DNA of 64,000 bases from RGIG3178 sp942492795 (GTDB taxonomy: Bacteria > Bacillota > Clostridia > Christensenellales > QAND01), in contig OW818639.1 of assembly GCA_942492795.1 (NCBI GenBank), forward strand, positions 1,798,001-1,862,000, given 5' to 3'. Positions 9,257 through 17,688 of this stretch are shown one piece after another. The translations under genes were made by a program, and so were the position numbers. The notes below the pieces were generated by a model that did no database searches, was not told where the DNA came from, and worked only from the letters and a program-made list of their open reading frames with translations. The stretch's first letter is position 1, and every line of letters begins with the position of its first letter.

Positions 9257-10360
9257 TTGTTCAAAATTATCTACATCCCGCTTGTGGCTTTATACGGATA
9301 TGCATGCACGCGTTGCTGGCATCGCGTGTTTAAAAAAGTTCCGAAACTGCATTGGATCGCTTACGCGCTCCTATGTTCATTGTTTGCGGCAATCTTTTTG
9401 GTTTACAGATCAACAATCATCTTGCCATCCCAACTTTTGGGCATTGTGGCGAACATCGGGGGGTATTGGCTTGCATTTGCCTTTTACCTAATCTTATGTA
9501 CGCTATTGCTCGATGCATTGATGCTTGCGCGAAAGCCCATAGCTGCGTTTATGCGCAAGCACGCACTTGGCGTTGGATTGTTGGCCATCGCAGCATCCTG
9601 CATCATCGTCGCTGCCGGTGCTTTCAACGCCGGTCATCCACGGATAAAGCAATATGAAATCGGAATTCAAGCAAATCAAAAAAACGAAACGCAGCTTAAC
9701 GTCATCATGGTATCGGATATCCATCTTGATGAGTATGACGGCTTTGCACAGTTAACTTCTCTGGTACAGAAGATCAATGCACTGTCTCCCGATATTGTGT
9801 TGATTGCGGGCGATATCTTTGACAATGCGACGGTGAGCCTGCGCAATGCGACACAGATCAAATCGGAATTCTCAAAAATCAAAGCGCATTACGGCGTGTA
9901 TGCCTGCCTCGGCAACCATGACAGCTACGACGGCGGAGCAGCAGCGATTGGTTTCTTTGATGATACGAATGTTCATCTGCTGGTTGATGAATCCGTTGTT
10001 GTGGATGATCGCTTTGTTCTTCTTGGCAGGAAGGACGCCAGAGATAAAAACAGGGAATCTATCGCCAATCTGATGCAGGGGACACAGAATCTTCCTGTGA
10101 TCGTACTGGACCATCAGCCCAGTGATCTTGCAAAGGAAGAAGCTGCCGGTGTTTCGCTGGTGCTTTGCGGCCATACACATGACGGACAACTGTTCCCGGT
10201 CAATATCCTAACCGGCATTGCGTATGACGTAAGTTACGGATACGCCAAAAGGGGTAAGATGCATGCAGTCGTGTCGTCAGGATACGGCGTGTGGGCAACG
10301 CCCGTACGGGTGGGAAGCTACAGCGAAATCGTCCAGATTTATTTGAAATTGAGCCAATAA
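9257..10360 (+). CDS. Membrane-anchored calcineurin-like metallophosphoesterase
   Basis: Predicted phosphoesterase of 367 residues. Four hydrophobic segments fill the first 135 residues. The catalytic domain follows with the dinuclear-metal motifs VSDIHLD, AGDIFDN, GNHDSYDGG and GHTHDGQL. This layout matches YkuE/YaeI-like membrane phosphodiesterases, possibly acting on lipid headgroups outside the membrane; the substrate is not deducible. I place the start at TTG 9257, eight bases after TAGGAGA; the frame is open further upstream, but an earlier start would lie in the preceding terminator hairpin. Confidence 0.85.
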   Translation: MFKIIYIPLVALYGYACTRCWHRVFKKVPKLHWIAYALLCSLFAAIFLVYRSTIILPSQLLGIVANIGGYWLAFAFYLILCTLLLDALMLARKPIAAFMRKHALGVGLLAIAASCIIVAAGAFNAGHPRIKQYEIGIQANQKNETQLNVIMVSDIHLDEYDGFAQLTSLVQKINALSPDIVLIAGDIFDNATVSLRNATQIKSEFSKIKAHYGVYACLGNHDSYDGGAAAIGFFDDTNVHLLVDESVVVDDRFVLLGRKDARDKNRESIANLMQGTQNLPVIVLDHQPSDLAKEEAAGVSLVLCGHTHDGQLFPVNILTGIAYDVSYGYAKRGKMHAVVSSGYGVWATPVRVGSYSEIVQIYLKLSQ

Positions 10361-10364
10361 CCGC

Positions 10365-10392
10365 TTGTGAACGCCTTTGGCTATGCTATACT
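10365..10392 (+). promoter_or_regulatory. Putative sigma-A promoter
   Basis: TTGTGA, 16-base spacer, TATACT at 10387-10392. It would start a leader of about 80-120 bases before the small PH-like gene and the amidohydrolase. Confidence 0.6.
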
Positions 10393-10480
10393 GATCCTAA
10401 GCAAGCGAATGAAAACAGACGTATTGGAAGCCAATTTTTGCACAAACCTACAAACGCTATGCGGTGCTGTTAAATGATAC

Positions 10481-10918
10481 ATGTTCAAAACGGATACGAA
10501 AAAGGATGAAACCATTTTGGAAAATAGTAAACAAAAACTGATGGAACTTCCGATCTATGCTGCCGATTGGCAGGAAGCCGAAATGCAGTTGCTGCCAGAG
10601 TATATAAGCAAAGAGGAAACCCTTGCGGCTGCGGTATCCGTTTGTTATCAGCAGGTTCGAAGCTTGCTTATCCTGACCGACGAGCGGATATTGGTGCTCA
10701 ATGCCGAAATGCAGCCTGTGATACTGCTGGATCTGCCCCTTGAAAACATTGAAAGAACGTACGCAGCCATGTGGTACAGCGCCGGAAATGTCAATTGTTA
10801 CACCTCCGATAAAGAGTACTGTTTTTTACTTATGTCGACAGCTGTCTATGTGCCGCTTTCGAAAATGATCGAAGCCTTAGCGGAACAAAAACGGCAACAG
10901 ATGCGGGAGGGAAGATGA
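10481..10918 (+). CDS. Small conserved-type protein, PH-domain-like
   Basis: 145 residues, no signal peptide or membrane segment. The beta-rich stretch SLLILTDERILVLNAEMQPVILLDLPLENIERTYA resembles bacterial PH-domain proteins (YokE/bPH type), where such strands form the barrel, and a C-terminal helix follows. This is a pattern judgement only. The ATG has no Shine-Dalgarno sequence; a TTG at 10517, ten bases after AAAGGATG, is an equally good start. The stop overlaps the ATG of the amidohydrolase by four bases, so the two are translationally coupled, and a functional link is plausible but unknown. Confidence 0.7.
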   Translation: MFKTDTKKDETILENSKQKLMELPIYAADWQEAEMQLLPEYISKEETLAAAVSVCYQQVRSLLILTDERILVLNAEMQPVILLDLPLENIERTYAAMWYSAGNVNCYTSDKEYCFLLMSTAVYVPLSKMIEALAEQKRQQMREGR

Positions 10919-12243
10919 TGGATCAGACAGAAAAGCGCATTTTGGAAATCATCGAACAAAACAAGGAAAAGATACTCGGTTTCGGGCGGGATATCCATTC
11001 GCATGCCGAAATGGGTTACAAGGAAACGCGCACATCGGAAAAATTCGCACAGGCGCTTGAAGAACTCGGCTTAAATGCAACGCGTCAACTTGCCATAACG
11101 GGTGTCAAGAGTATATTAAAATCCGAAAACGGAGAAAATCTCTGTGTAGCGCTCATCGGGGAATTTGATGCGCTGATGATACCGGAAAACGCAACCTGCA
11201 ATCCCGAAACCGGGGCTGCTCACTGTTGCGGACATGACGCGCAACTGACCGGCGTTTTGGGCGCAGCCATGGCGCTTGCCGACCCTGAGGTTCGAAAATT
11301 TCTGCAAGGGGATGTCTGCTTTTTCGGCGTCCCGAGTGAAGAGTACGGGGAAGTGGAGTTCAAAGATACCTTGATGCAGCAGGGCAAAATCCGTTATGGC
11401 GGCGGGAAGAGTGAACTCATTCGCATCGGCGCGTTTGATGATATCGACCTGTGTATCGCACATCACAGCGGCAATGTACCGCTGTCCGTCGGAAGCGGTA
11501 CCAACAGCGGGTTTGTCTCCAAAGTCGTACGCATAAAGGGAAGGGCTTCCCACGCGGCAGGTTCGCCGGAAAAGGGAATCAACGCTTTGAATGCAGCAAC
11601 GCTGGGATTAAGCGCGATGAGCATGGTCCGCGAAACGTTCCGTGACGAAGACCACGTTCGCATGCATGCCATCATGACAAAAGGCGGAGACCTGGTCAAC
11701 GTCATTCCCAACAACGTCGTACTGGAAGGTCTGGTGCGCGCGATGACAATGGAGAGCGTACGGGAAATGGAAGTAAGGTTCGACAGAGCGTTTACCGGCG
11801 GCGCCGTCAGCATGGGTGCGGGCGTTGAAATCAGCACCCGTCCGGGTTATTTGCCTTGTATCCCGCTTGAAGACAACAGCATTTTGCTCGAAGCAGCGAA
11901 AGTGGCAGCGCCTGACATCCAAGCGTTCGAAACGCCGTTGTCATCCCATGGCGGCGGATCCACGGATGTTGGCGATGTGCAGCATATCATGCCCGTACTC
12001 CAATTCCGGACAGGCGGGTTTACCGGGGTAACACACGGAGCCGATTTTACAGTCGTTGATGAGGAACTGTATTACATTCTGACAGCGAAAATGTTCGCAC
12101 TCGCAACATATCGGCTTTTAAGGGACAACGCGCAACGTGCGAAGGGTATTGTAAATAATTATAAGCCCAGACTGACCAAACACGCATATATCGAATATAT
12201 GGAAAGCATGATTCGAGATGAAGCATTAGCCGAATTGGTGTGA
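10915..12243 (+). CDS. M20-family amidohydrolase (AbgA/AbgB-like)
   Basis: Zinc-dependent metallohydrolase of 442 residues. It has the M20 pattern: RDIHSHAEMGYKETRTS near the N-terminus, GEFDAL, AAHCCGHDAQL with metal ligands, the catalytic PSEEYGE, and a dimerisation domain starting at HAAGSPEKGINALNAA. Closest in style to enzymes that cleave amide-linked amino acids such as p-aminobenzoyl-glutamate or indole-acetyl amino acids; the substrate is not deducible. GGGAGG precedes the ATG. No terminator is visible after it. Confidence 0.88.
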   Translation: MMDQTEKRILEIIEQNKEKILGFGRDIHSHAEMGYKETRTSEKFAQALEELGLNATRQLAITGVKSILKSENGENLCVALIGEFDALMIPENATCNPETGAAHCCGHDAQLTGVLGAAMALADPEVRKFLQGDVCFFGVPSEEYGEVEFKDTLMQQGKIRYGGGKSELIRIGAFDDIDLCIAHHSGNVPLSVGSGTNSGFVSKVVRIKGRASHAAGSPEKGINALNAATLGLSAMSMVRETFRDEDHVRMHAIMTKGGDLVNVIPNNVVLEGLVRAMTMESVREMEVRFDRAFTGGAVSMGAGVEISTRPGYLPCIPLEDNSILLEAAKVAAPDIQAFETPLSSHGGGSTDVGDVQHIMPVLQFRTGGFTGVTHGADFTVVDEELYYILTAKMFALATYRLLRDNAQRAKGIVNNYKPRLTKHAYIEYMESMIRDEALAELV

Positions 12244-12364
12244 CACCTAATCAACGTTCCGGTAATCAGAGGCCGATAATCATCAATTCAGAAGAAATAA
12301 ATAAGCATAATCATGCAAATGTGCGCAATTCCGTTTCAAAATATAAAAATCGATGCTAAAACAC

Positions 12365-12392
12365 TTGACAAAATTTTCGAATAGGGTATGAT
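12365..12392 (+). promoter_or_regulatory. Strong sigma-A-like promoter without an obvious gene
   Basis: TTGACA at 12365-12370, 16-base spacer, TATGAT at 12387-12392. It lies in an AT-rich 266-base gap and points into the 3' end of the reverse-strand amidohydrolase. No forward reading frame with a good ribosome site follows within 200 bases, so it may give a small RNA or an antisense transcript, or be a remnant. Confidence 0.6.
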
Positions 12393-12509
12393 TTAACTGT
12401 GCAATAACCAATCAAGACAAAACAAGAGCACGGTTACAAATCTAAAAAATGGCTGAACGATTTTGACCGTTTACGAAGGTTTGCAAACGATTGGTGAAAG
12501 CGCTGGGCG

Positions 12510-13301
12510 TTACACACGAAGGTTGAGAAGCCGAATGGCATTTTTTTCCAGAATGTTGGTAACGTCCGAACAAGGAAGATCGAGACTGCGAATGACATGC
12601 AGTGCATCGCGCATCCCTTGCCAGGGACAATCACTGCCAAACAGAATGCGGTCACTGCCATGACCTGCGATGATACGCCGTATTTGAAAAGGCGAGATCG
12701 AGCCGTAGAGAAAGGCAGTGTCCAGGTACACGTCGGTGCCAACAAGGTATTCTTCCACCTCATCAAAACACTGATAGCCGCCCAAATGGGCAGCTACGAC
12801 AGGGGTGTTGAATACACAGAGCACACGTGACAAACGTTTTGGTGTGCAGTGAACAGGAGAAGGCAGGCCAAGGTCGCTCCCGCTATGAAAAACGGTTATC
12901 AGTCCTAGCGAAGAAGCCTTCTCGTACACGCGGATCGCTTTCGGGTCATCAACAAAGAAATCCTGATAATCGGGATGCAGTTTGATGCCACGTAAGCCTA
13001 ACGCGGCAATGCGATCCAGTTCATCCAGAGCATCATCTGCAAACGGGTGGACGGAGCCAAATCCAACAAGGCGCTCCTGGCAAACGGAAAGAGCAAAGTC
13101 ATTGACGACTCTTTGAGAAGTTGGTTTGGTGGCTATGTTCAGAACCACACAGATATCAACTCCGTTCATTGTGGAATGGCGCAATAACCCATCGGTAGTA
13201 CCGTCGGTTTTGGGAAGAAGCCCACAGGTTGCGGAGAGGGTATTCATGGCATGATGTGCAATGCATTTGTCAAAAGCATGGGTGTGAAAATCGATGACCA
13301 A
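12510..13301 (-). CDS. Amidohydrolase_2-type TIM-barrel metal hydrolase
   Basis: 263 residues. The N-terminal IDFHTHAFD holds the HxH metal ligands. GLRGIKLHPDYQDF, TVFHSGSDLG, VVAAHLGG and ILFGSDCPWQG are the strand-end motifs of the ACMSD/Amidohydrolase_2 family (hydrolases and decarboxylases). Substrate unknown. It starts at TTG with AAGGAG eleven bases upstream. It is alone on the reverse strand, convergent with the M20 gene and divergent from the small HTH gene. Confidence 0.85.
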   Translation of the reverse strand: MVIDFHTHAFDKCIAHHAMNTLSATCGLLPKTDGTTDGLLRHSTMNGVDICVVLNIATKPTSQRVVNDFALSVCQERLVGFGSVHPFADDALDELDRIAALGLRGIKLHPDYQDFFVDDPKAIRVYEKASSLGLITVFHSGSDLGLPSPVHCTPKRLSRVLCVFNTPVVAAHLGGYQCFDEVEEYLVGTDVYLDTAFLYGSISPFQIRRIIAGHGSDRILFGSDCPWQGMRDALHVIRSLDLPCSDVTNILEKNAIRLLNLRV

Positions 13302-13380
13302 ATAAGTTCACGCTCCTTGCAAGCATGTTAAAGCGGGATTGATGCTTTGTCAACAAAAACACAATAAGGGAGAGAATAAC

Positions 13381-13560
13381 ATGGAAACTTTTTACACACC
13401 TGAGGAAGTAGCGGCGATCTTGAAGGTTCGCAAGCACACAGTTTGGAACTGGCTGCGTGAAGGTTCGCTTAAGGGGACCAAGATCAACGGAAAAATCTGG
13501 CGCGTTACCGCCGATGAACTTGAAGCTTTCATCCGTTCAGACGGAACAAAAGCAGAATAA
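13381..13560 (+). CDS. Small excisionase/BldC-type helix-turn-helix protein
   Basis: 59 residues, essentially one MerR-like winged helix-turn-helix: FYTPEEVAAILKVRKHTVWNWLREGSLKGTKINGK-IWR, then EAFIR. Such proteins occur as phage or plasmid excisionases and as free regulators such as BldC. No integrase or other mobile-element gene lies nearby, so a host regulator is more likely. Start chosen at the ATG after AAGGGAGAG; the frame is open further upstream but without a ribosome site. Confidence 0.85.
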   Translation: METFYTPEEVAAILKVRKHTVWNWLREGSLKGTKINGKIWRVTADELEAFIRSDGTKAE

Positions 13561-13565
13561 CAACA

Positions 13566-13597
13566 AAGAAACGCGTTGCGAAAGCAAGGCGTTTCTT
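13566..13597 (+). terminator. Possible terminator after the HTH gene
   Basis: Perfect 9-bp stem AAGAAACGC/GCGTTTCTT with a 14-base loop. There is no T-run beyond the stem. A second hairpin (13638-13645 with 13655-13662) follows. Confidence 0.55.
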
Positions 13598-13702
13598 AAC
13601 GAGTGGAGCCAAACGCATATCCTATCGAAGTATCAAGAGGCTGCCGGTTAGCTCGGCAGCCTTATCACTTTAAAAGCAACCTCGGAAGGAAATAAAGCAC
13701 TC

Positions 13703-14425
13703 ATGGAAGCGGTCATTCAAATTTCGCCCGTCGATCTCGATTACGCGGGATCGGTTATGGTAATAAAGCTGCTGGACTGCATGCAGCGCCTTGCGGACAC
13801 ACATGCAGATATTCTTGGAATCGGCAGGGAAGATTTAAAAAAGAGAAATCTTGTCTGGATGTCGGCAAGAAGTGCTATCGTTATGGAACGGGAAATCCAA
13901 TTGGGTGAGAAGATTACGCTACGGACATGGACCGGTGAAAATACACGCGCATCCTGCCCTCGCTATTTCCTCTTTATCGATGAAGCCGGCTGCGAAATCG
14001 GCGGCGGAGCGACGACATGGATGATGATCGACCCGAATACCCGTCGGATCGTTTCACCGCAGAAGGTCGATTTGCCAGATATACCCGTATCGGAGGATGT
14101 TTCGTCCATTACAATGGATCAACTGCCGAAGCTTGCGCGCATCGATATTGCCGAAGTACGAAAACCCAAATATACCGATATCGACATCAACGGACATGTG
14201 AACAATGTCAGTTATGTCAAATGGGTTTTGGATGCCTTACCAATAGAGATTATGCATAAGCATTATGTCGGAGCGCTTCAGATAAACTACCATCAGGAGA
14301 TCAGGCCGGAAGATGTTTGTGTTCTGGAATTTCAAATCTACGGGAGTGTCGTTTTGGTTTGCGGGAAATCGGAACAAGGTAAAATCTTTTTTGAAGCAAG
14401 GATACAAATGAACCCAAGGAAATAA
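13703..14425 (+). CDS. Acyl-ACP thioesterase (FatA/FatB-like)
   Basis: Double-hotdog thioesterase of 240 residues that releases fatty acids from acyl carrier protein. The second hotdog carries the catalytic signature TDIDINGHVNNVSYVKW (Asn, His). The first hotdog includes VMVIKLLDCMQRLADTHADILG and the segment with WMSARSAIVM. Length fits bacterial members. The GGAAGGAAA upstream is somewhat far from the ATG (about 11 bases). Monocistronic, closed by a bidirectional terminator. Confidence 0.88.
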   Translation: MEAVIQISPVDLDYAGSVMVIKLLDCMQRLADTHADILGIGREDLKKRNLVWMSARSAIVMEREIQLGEKITLRTWTGENTRASCPRYFLFIDEAGCEIGGGATTWMMIDPNTRRIVSPQKVDLPDIPVSEDVSSITMDQLPKLARIDIAEVRKPKYTDIDINGHVNNVSYVKWVLDALPIEIMHKHYVGALQINYHQEIRPEDVCVLEFQIYGSVVLVCGKSEQGKIFFEARIQMNPRK

Positions 14426-14449
14426 AAAAGCGGCTTAGGCCGCTTTTTT
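14424..14449. terminator. Bidirectional terminator between thioesterase and carboxypeptidase genes
   Basis: 11-bp stem AAAAAAGCGGC/GCCGCTTTTTT with 4-base loop. It provides a T-run on both strands between convergent genes. Confidence 0.93.
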
Positions 14450-14460
14450 CATAGGTGCAC

Positions 14461-15828
14461 CTATTCGTAATCACGCGGATTGCGCAACCGGGATCCCGAA
14501 GATCTTGGACCGGTTTTGTTGGCGTACCGCCGGTTTTGTCTTACGCGTGTAGTGGTCGCTTTCCGTACGATCAAAATTACCAAAATCAAAGCAGCCAGGC
14601 TTAAAAGTATCATCGAAACGAGGAGGGTCTGTTCGTTGAGCCCGGGCTTTTCCACAGGCGTTTTAACGACGTCGCAGGAAAACAACTCGATACCCTGATA
14701 GGAATAGGCTACCGTTCCGATCACGACGTTGGAACCGGTGGGCTTTGGCGAAGCGACAGGGTTGATGGTATAGGCAACATCCAGCACAGACGCGTTGTCC
14801 GAGAGCTGGTTCGCAACGGCTGCGTCCAACCAGCGCACGATGCTTGTTACCCTCACAACGGCAGTAAGCTTTGTGGCGTCTTTGTCGCCCGGCAAAACGG
14901 AGCTGAGCTGTGTGGCCTTTATCTTGGCGTATAAATCAATGCGCTTTTGCGTAAAGCCATAATCGAAAAAATTTGCGGAATCCGTAAAGCGCTTATTCAT
15001 GCCGGAAGTGCTGTCTCCCATCATCACGGCAATGTATAGTTGTCCATCCTTTTGCGCCGCAGCGATAAGACAGCCGTCAGCCGGATCTGTATAACCGGTT
15101 TTTACGCCGATCGCATAGGCATAATTGTATTTTTTATCGTCGCTGCTCGTTGATATAAGTTTGTTCGTGTTTTCAAGCGGCAATCCGTCCGGGTGCTTGT
15201 TGGTAGAGGCCGTTGTGTAGGACGGGGTGGCAACGACAGTCCGGAACACGGAATTTGCCAACGCGGTAACGGTCAGCTTTGCAAGATCGGCTGCGGTCGA
15301 ATAATGATTCTCGTCGTGCAGGCCATGGGGATTGACAAAATGCGTACCCGACATCCCAAGCTGTGCGGCTTTCTCGTTCATCATGGCTGCGAAACCTTCG
15401 ATCGATCCGCCGATATGAGTGGCGATGGTCAGTGCGGAATCGCCGCCGGAGGGCAGCATCAATCCGTACAGCAAATCCTTATAGGAAATGATTTCTCCCT
15501 TTTTAAGACCCATTATGGACGCATCTTTATCAAGAGAATCCAATTCATTGCCCACAGTAACCGTTTTGGACAGATCCTTTTCCTTGTCCAACAGGAGCAA
15601 AGCCGTCATGATTTTGGTCGTGCTGGCAGGATAGATGCGTTCATTGGGCTTGTTTGCAATTAGGATGTCCCCTGAAACCGCATCTGCCAACAGATAGCTG
15701 TTGCAACTGGAAGTGGGAGGAGTACCGCTTGCCAGCGCCGAAAAAGGAAATACAATCAGCTGCAGCGCAACGATCAGAACAAAAAACCGAAATATCTGCT
15801 GTTTTAAAGTGTCTTTACGTATCATCAT
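14461..15828 (-). CDS. D-alanyl-D-alanine carboxypeptidase paralogue (SGG variant)
   Basis: Class S11 low-molecular-weight penicillin-binding protein, 455 residues, which would trim the terminal D-Ala of wall stem peptides outside the membrane. Signal peptide at residues 10-33. Catalytic SxxK is S69-TT-K72 and KTG is K243-T-G245. The SxN motif reads S127-G-G129, so the usual Asn is missing, unlike the paralogue next door. A C-terminal transmembrane segment (TLLVSMILLSLAALILVILIV) and a short basic tail follow. It is probably co-transcribed with the upstream paralogue, 40 bases away. Confidence 0.9.
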   Translation of the reverse strand: MMIRKDTLKQQIFRFFVLIVALQLIVFPFSALASGTPPTSSCNSYLLADAVSGDILIANKPNERIYPASTTKIMTALLLLDKEKDLSKTVTVGNELDSLDKDASIMGLKKGEIISYKDLLYGLMLPSGGDSALTIATHIGGSIEGFAAMMNEKAAQLGMSGTHFVNPHGLHDENHYSTAADLAKLTVTALANSVFRTVVATPSYTTASTNKHPDGLPLENTNKLISTSSDDKKYNYAYAIGVKTGYTDPADGCLIAAAQKDGQLYIAVMMGDSTSGMNKRFTDSANFFDYGFTQKRIDLYAKIKATQLSSVLPGDKDATKLTAVVRVTSIVRWLDAAVANQLSDNASVLDVAYTINPVASPKPTGSNVVIGTVAYSYQGIELFSCDVVKTPVEKPGLNEQTLLVSMILLSLAALILVILIVRKATTTRVRQNRRYANKTGPRSSGSRLRNPRDYE

Positions 15829-15868
15829 AACCCCATTATAGTATGATTATTTTGTTTGGGAAAGAGTA

Positions 15869-17422
15869 TTATTCATTCGGGCGTCCGTTGGGAGATGATT
15901 GTCGTCCCTGCCGATTGAGAGTGCCGGAGGGCGGGCGGATGGGGCGAACATTGTCGCGCTTTTCTTGGTTTGACACACGTCCGTTTGCGTTATGGACAGG
16001 CCTTCGTCCCGATCCGTCACCATTATGCCTCGTCTGCCCGTTTTGGGATGTCCTTTGGCTGGCAAGTGGCTTTGTGTTGCGGTTGGGATTGGGTGCGGGT
16101 CCTTTTGGTCTGCGGCGGCGTTTCAAGCGAAGCCGGCGCATCATGATGATGAAGAACAGAAGGGAAAAGCACAGCAAGAAAGCCAATGCCCAAAGTATGA
16201 TTCTTATGGATTTACTCGGAGCGGCGCTTTGGCTGCTCTGCACCTTAACATCAGACGGCGTCAACGCAAGATTGACGCGGTATAGTTCCTGCTCCCCATA
16301 CGAATACACTGCCGTGCCAATCGAATGCGAAGCAGGGGAGTAGACTGTAAAGGAACTGTTGTATTCGACTTTTACCGTAACAGCGCCGGGCAAAGATAGC
16401 GCCGCGGCACCGGCTTCATCCGTCCAATAGCCCAACGACGCGGGTGGCGCAGCATACAGCATGGCGCTACTGGAACCCGAAAGCGTACCGACCGTGGACA
16501 GCTTTGCTATATACGGAGATAATTCCACTCTGGTCAATCCAAATCCATAATCGAAAAATTTGACGGAATCGGTCCAGCGCTTGGCATATTGCAAATTGTT
16601 TACAACGCTGTCATCCCCCATCATCACCGCAATCAGCGTTCTTCCGTTTTTTTGCGCGGCCGCGACAAGACAGCCTTGCGCCGCCGAGGTGGAGCCTGTC
16701 TTGATCCCGATGGCGGCATCATAATGATAGGGCTTGTTTTCGTTCTTTGCGGAAAGGAGGCGGTTGGTGGTTTCAAGGAGTCGTCCGCTTGGCTTTTTAT
16801 TGGTGGGAGACGTCGTATAATCGGGCGCTTTGACCACATCCGCAAAAATTGCATTTTTCATGCATACGATGGCTAGTTTGGCAAGATCAGCCGCTGTCGT
16901 GTAGTGTTCTTCGCTGTGCATGCCATGAGGATTGACAAAATGTGAATTTGTCATACCGAGTTCCGCCGCTTTTTGATTCATCAGTTGGGCAAAACCGTTG
17001 ATGGATCCGCCAATGTTCACGGCAACGGTAGCTGCGGCATCGTTTCCGGAAACCAACAACATGCCATACAACAGATCCTTGTATGAAATGAGTTCGTTCT
17101 GGATCAGGCCCATCTTGCTTGCTTCCGGCCCAAAATTGTTTATCTCGGAACCCACCTTAACCTTTTCACTCAAATCGGGTTTTTTCTCGATCAGAATCAA
17201 CGCCGTCATCATTTTGGTGACGCTGGCGGGATAAATGCGCTCGTTGGGCTTGTTGGCAAAGATGACCTCTGAAGTTGTCAAATCACAGAGCAAATAGCTG
17301 TTGCACGTGGATGTGGGCTGCTGCGGTGCCGCCAAAGACGCGGTGTCTGTAAAAACCAGGTTCCATCCACAAAGCAAAAGACAGAACACCATGGCTATTT
17401 TTTTAAACGTGTTTTGTACCAT
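15869..17422 (-). CDS. D-alanyl-D-alanine carboxypeptidase with long basic C-terminal tail
   Basis: S11 family carboxypeptidase, 517 residues. Signal peptide at 5-31, SxxK S67-VT-K70, SxN S125-G-N127 and KTG K241-TG: a full active site. After the beta-sandwich domain comes a transmembrane helix (IILWALAFLLCFSLLFFIIMM) and about 90 residues rich in Arg, Asn, Gly and Pro, which should be cytoplasmic; the usual family anchor is only an amphipathic helix. The frame opens upstream to 17476, but a TTGACA element (17481-17486) and its -10 would overlap that start, so I use ATG 17422. No clear Shine-Dalgarno sequence is seen. Confidence 0.9.
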   Translation of the reverse strand: MVQNTFKKIAMVFCLLLCGWNLVFTDTASLAAPQQPTSTCNSYLLCDLTTSEVIFANKPNERIYPASVTKMMTALILIEKKPDLSEKVKVGSEINNFGPEASKMGLIQNELISYKDLLYGMLLVSGNDAAATVAVNIGGSINGFAQLMNQKAAELGMTNSHFVNPHGMHSEEHYTTAADLAKLAIVCMKNAIFADVVKAPDYTTSPTNKKPSGRLLETTNRLLSAKNENKPYHYDAAIGIKTGSTSAAQGCLVAAAQKNGRTLIAVMMGDDSVVNNLQYAKRWTDSVKFFDYGFGLTRVELSPYIAKLSTVGTLSGSSSAMLYAAPPASLGYWTDEAGAAALSLPGAVTVKVEYNSSFTVYSPASHSIGTAVYSYGEQELYRVNLALTPSDVKVQSSQSAAPSKSIRIILWALAFLLCFSLLFFIIMMRRLRLKRRRRPKGPAPNPNRNTKPLASQRTSQNGQTRHNGDGSGRRPVHNANGRVSNQEKRDNVRPIRPPSGTLNRQGRQSSPNGRPNE

Positions 17423-17459
17423 AATAAAATGAGTATATAATAACCGGAATGGATTGTCC

Positions 17460-17486
17460 ATGATACAATCCGACATACTTTGTCAA
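17460..17486 (-). promoter_or_regulatory. Putative promoter of the carboxypeptidase pair
   Basis: On the reverse strand, TTGACA (17481-17486) and TATCAT (17460-17465) with a short 15-base spacer. The region between this and the response-regulator gene is a 266-base divergent control region. Confidence 0.45.
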
Positions 17487-17616
17487 GATAATGACGGAAT
17501 GAAAAACAACAGAAAGCGTTGAAGAACCCATACCATAGGATTGCAATTAACAACACGCATAGCGGAATATGGCAAAAAAGTACAGATCACAGGAAAAGCG
17601 TATGCGCAAGCTATGG

Positions 17617-17655
17617 TATAATGCGCTGTTTTCTTTGCGTATTTCATGTTATAAT
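17617..17655 (+). promoter_or_regulatory. Promoter region of the two-component operon (two TATAAT boxes)
   Basis: Perfect TATAAT hexamers at 17617-17622 and 17650-17655, both with poor -35 elements, upstream of the response-regulator start at 17689. The second gives a 25-30 base leader. Weak -35 boxes suggest activator dependence, perhaps autoregulation; this is inference. Confidence 0.5.
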
Positions 17656-17688
17656 ATCGATGAATAAAGTTGGGAAGGGGCGAGCGCA

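Noticed and set aside
12463..12830. Forward reading frames of 66-77 codons behind the orphan promoter
   Set aside because: They lie antisense to the amidohydrolase, lack ribosome sites and have no recognisable protein features.
13381..13560. Excisionase-like gene as a sign of a mobile element
   Set aside because: No integrase, attachment-site repeats or phage genes nearby; the neighbourhood is core metabolism.
13638..13662. Second hairpin (AGGCTGCC/GGCAGCCT) as a terminator before the thioesterase gene
   Set aside because: Good stem but followed by TATCACTTT, not a T-run; mentioned with the HTH terminator only.
15843..16343. 166-codon forward frame opposite the second carboxypeptidase
   Set aside because: Arg/Cys-rich antisense shadow of the basic tail; no ribosome site and the reverse-strand protein is clearly real.
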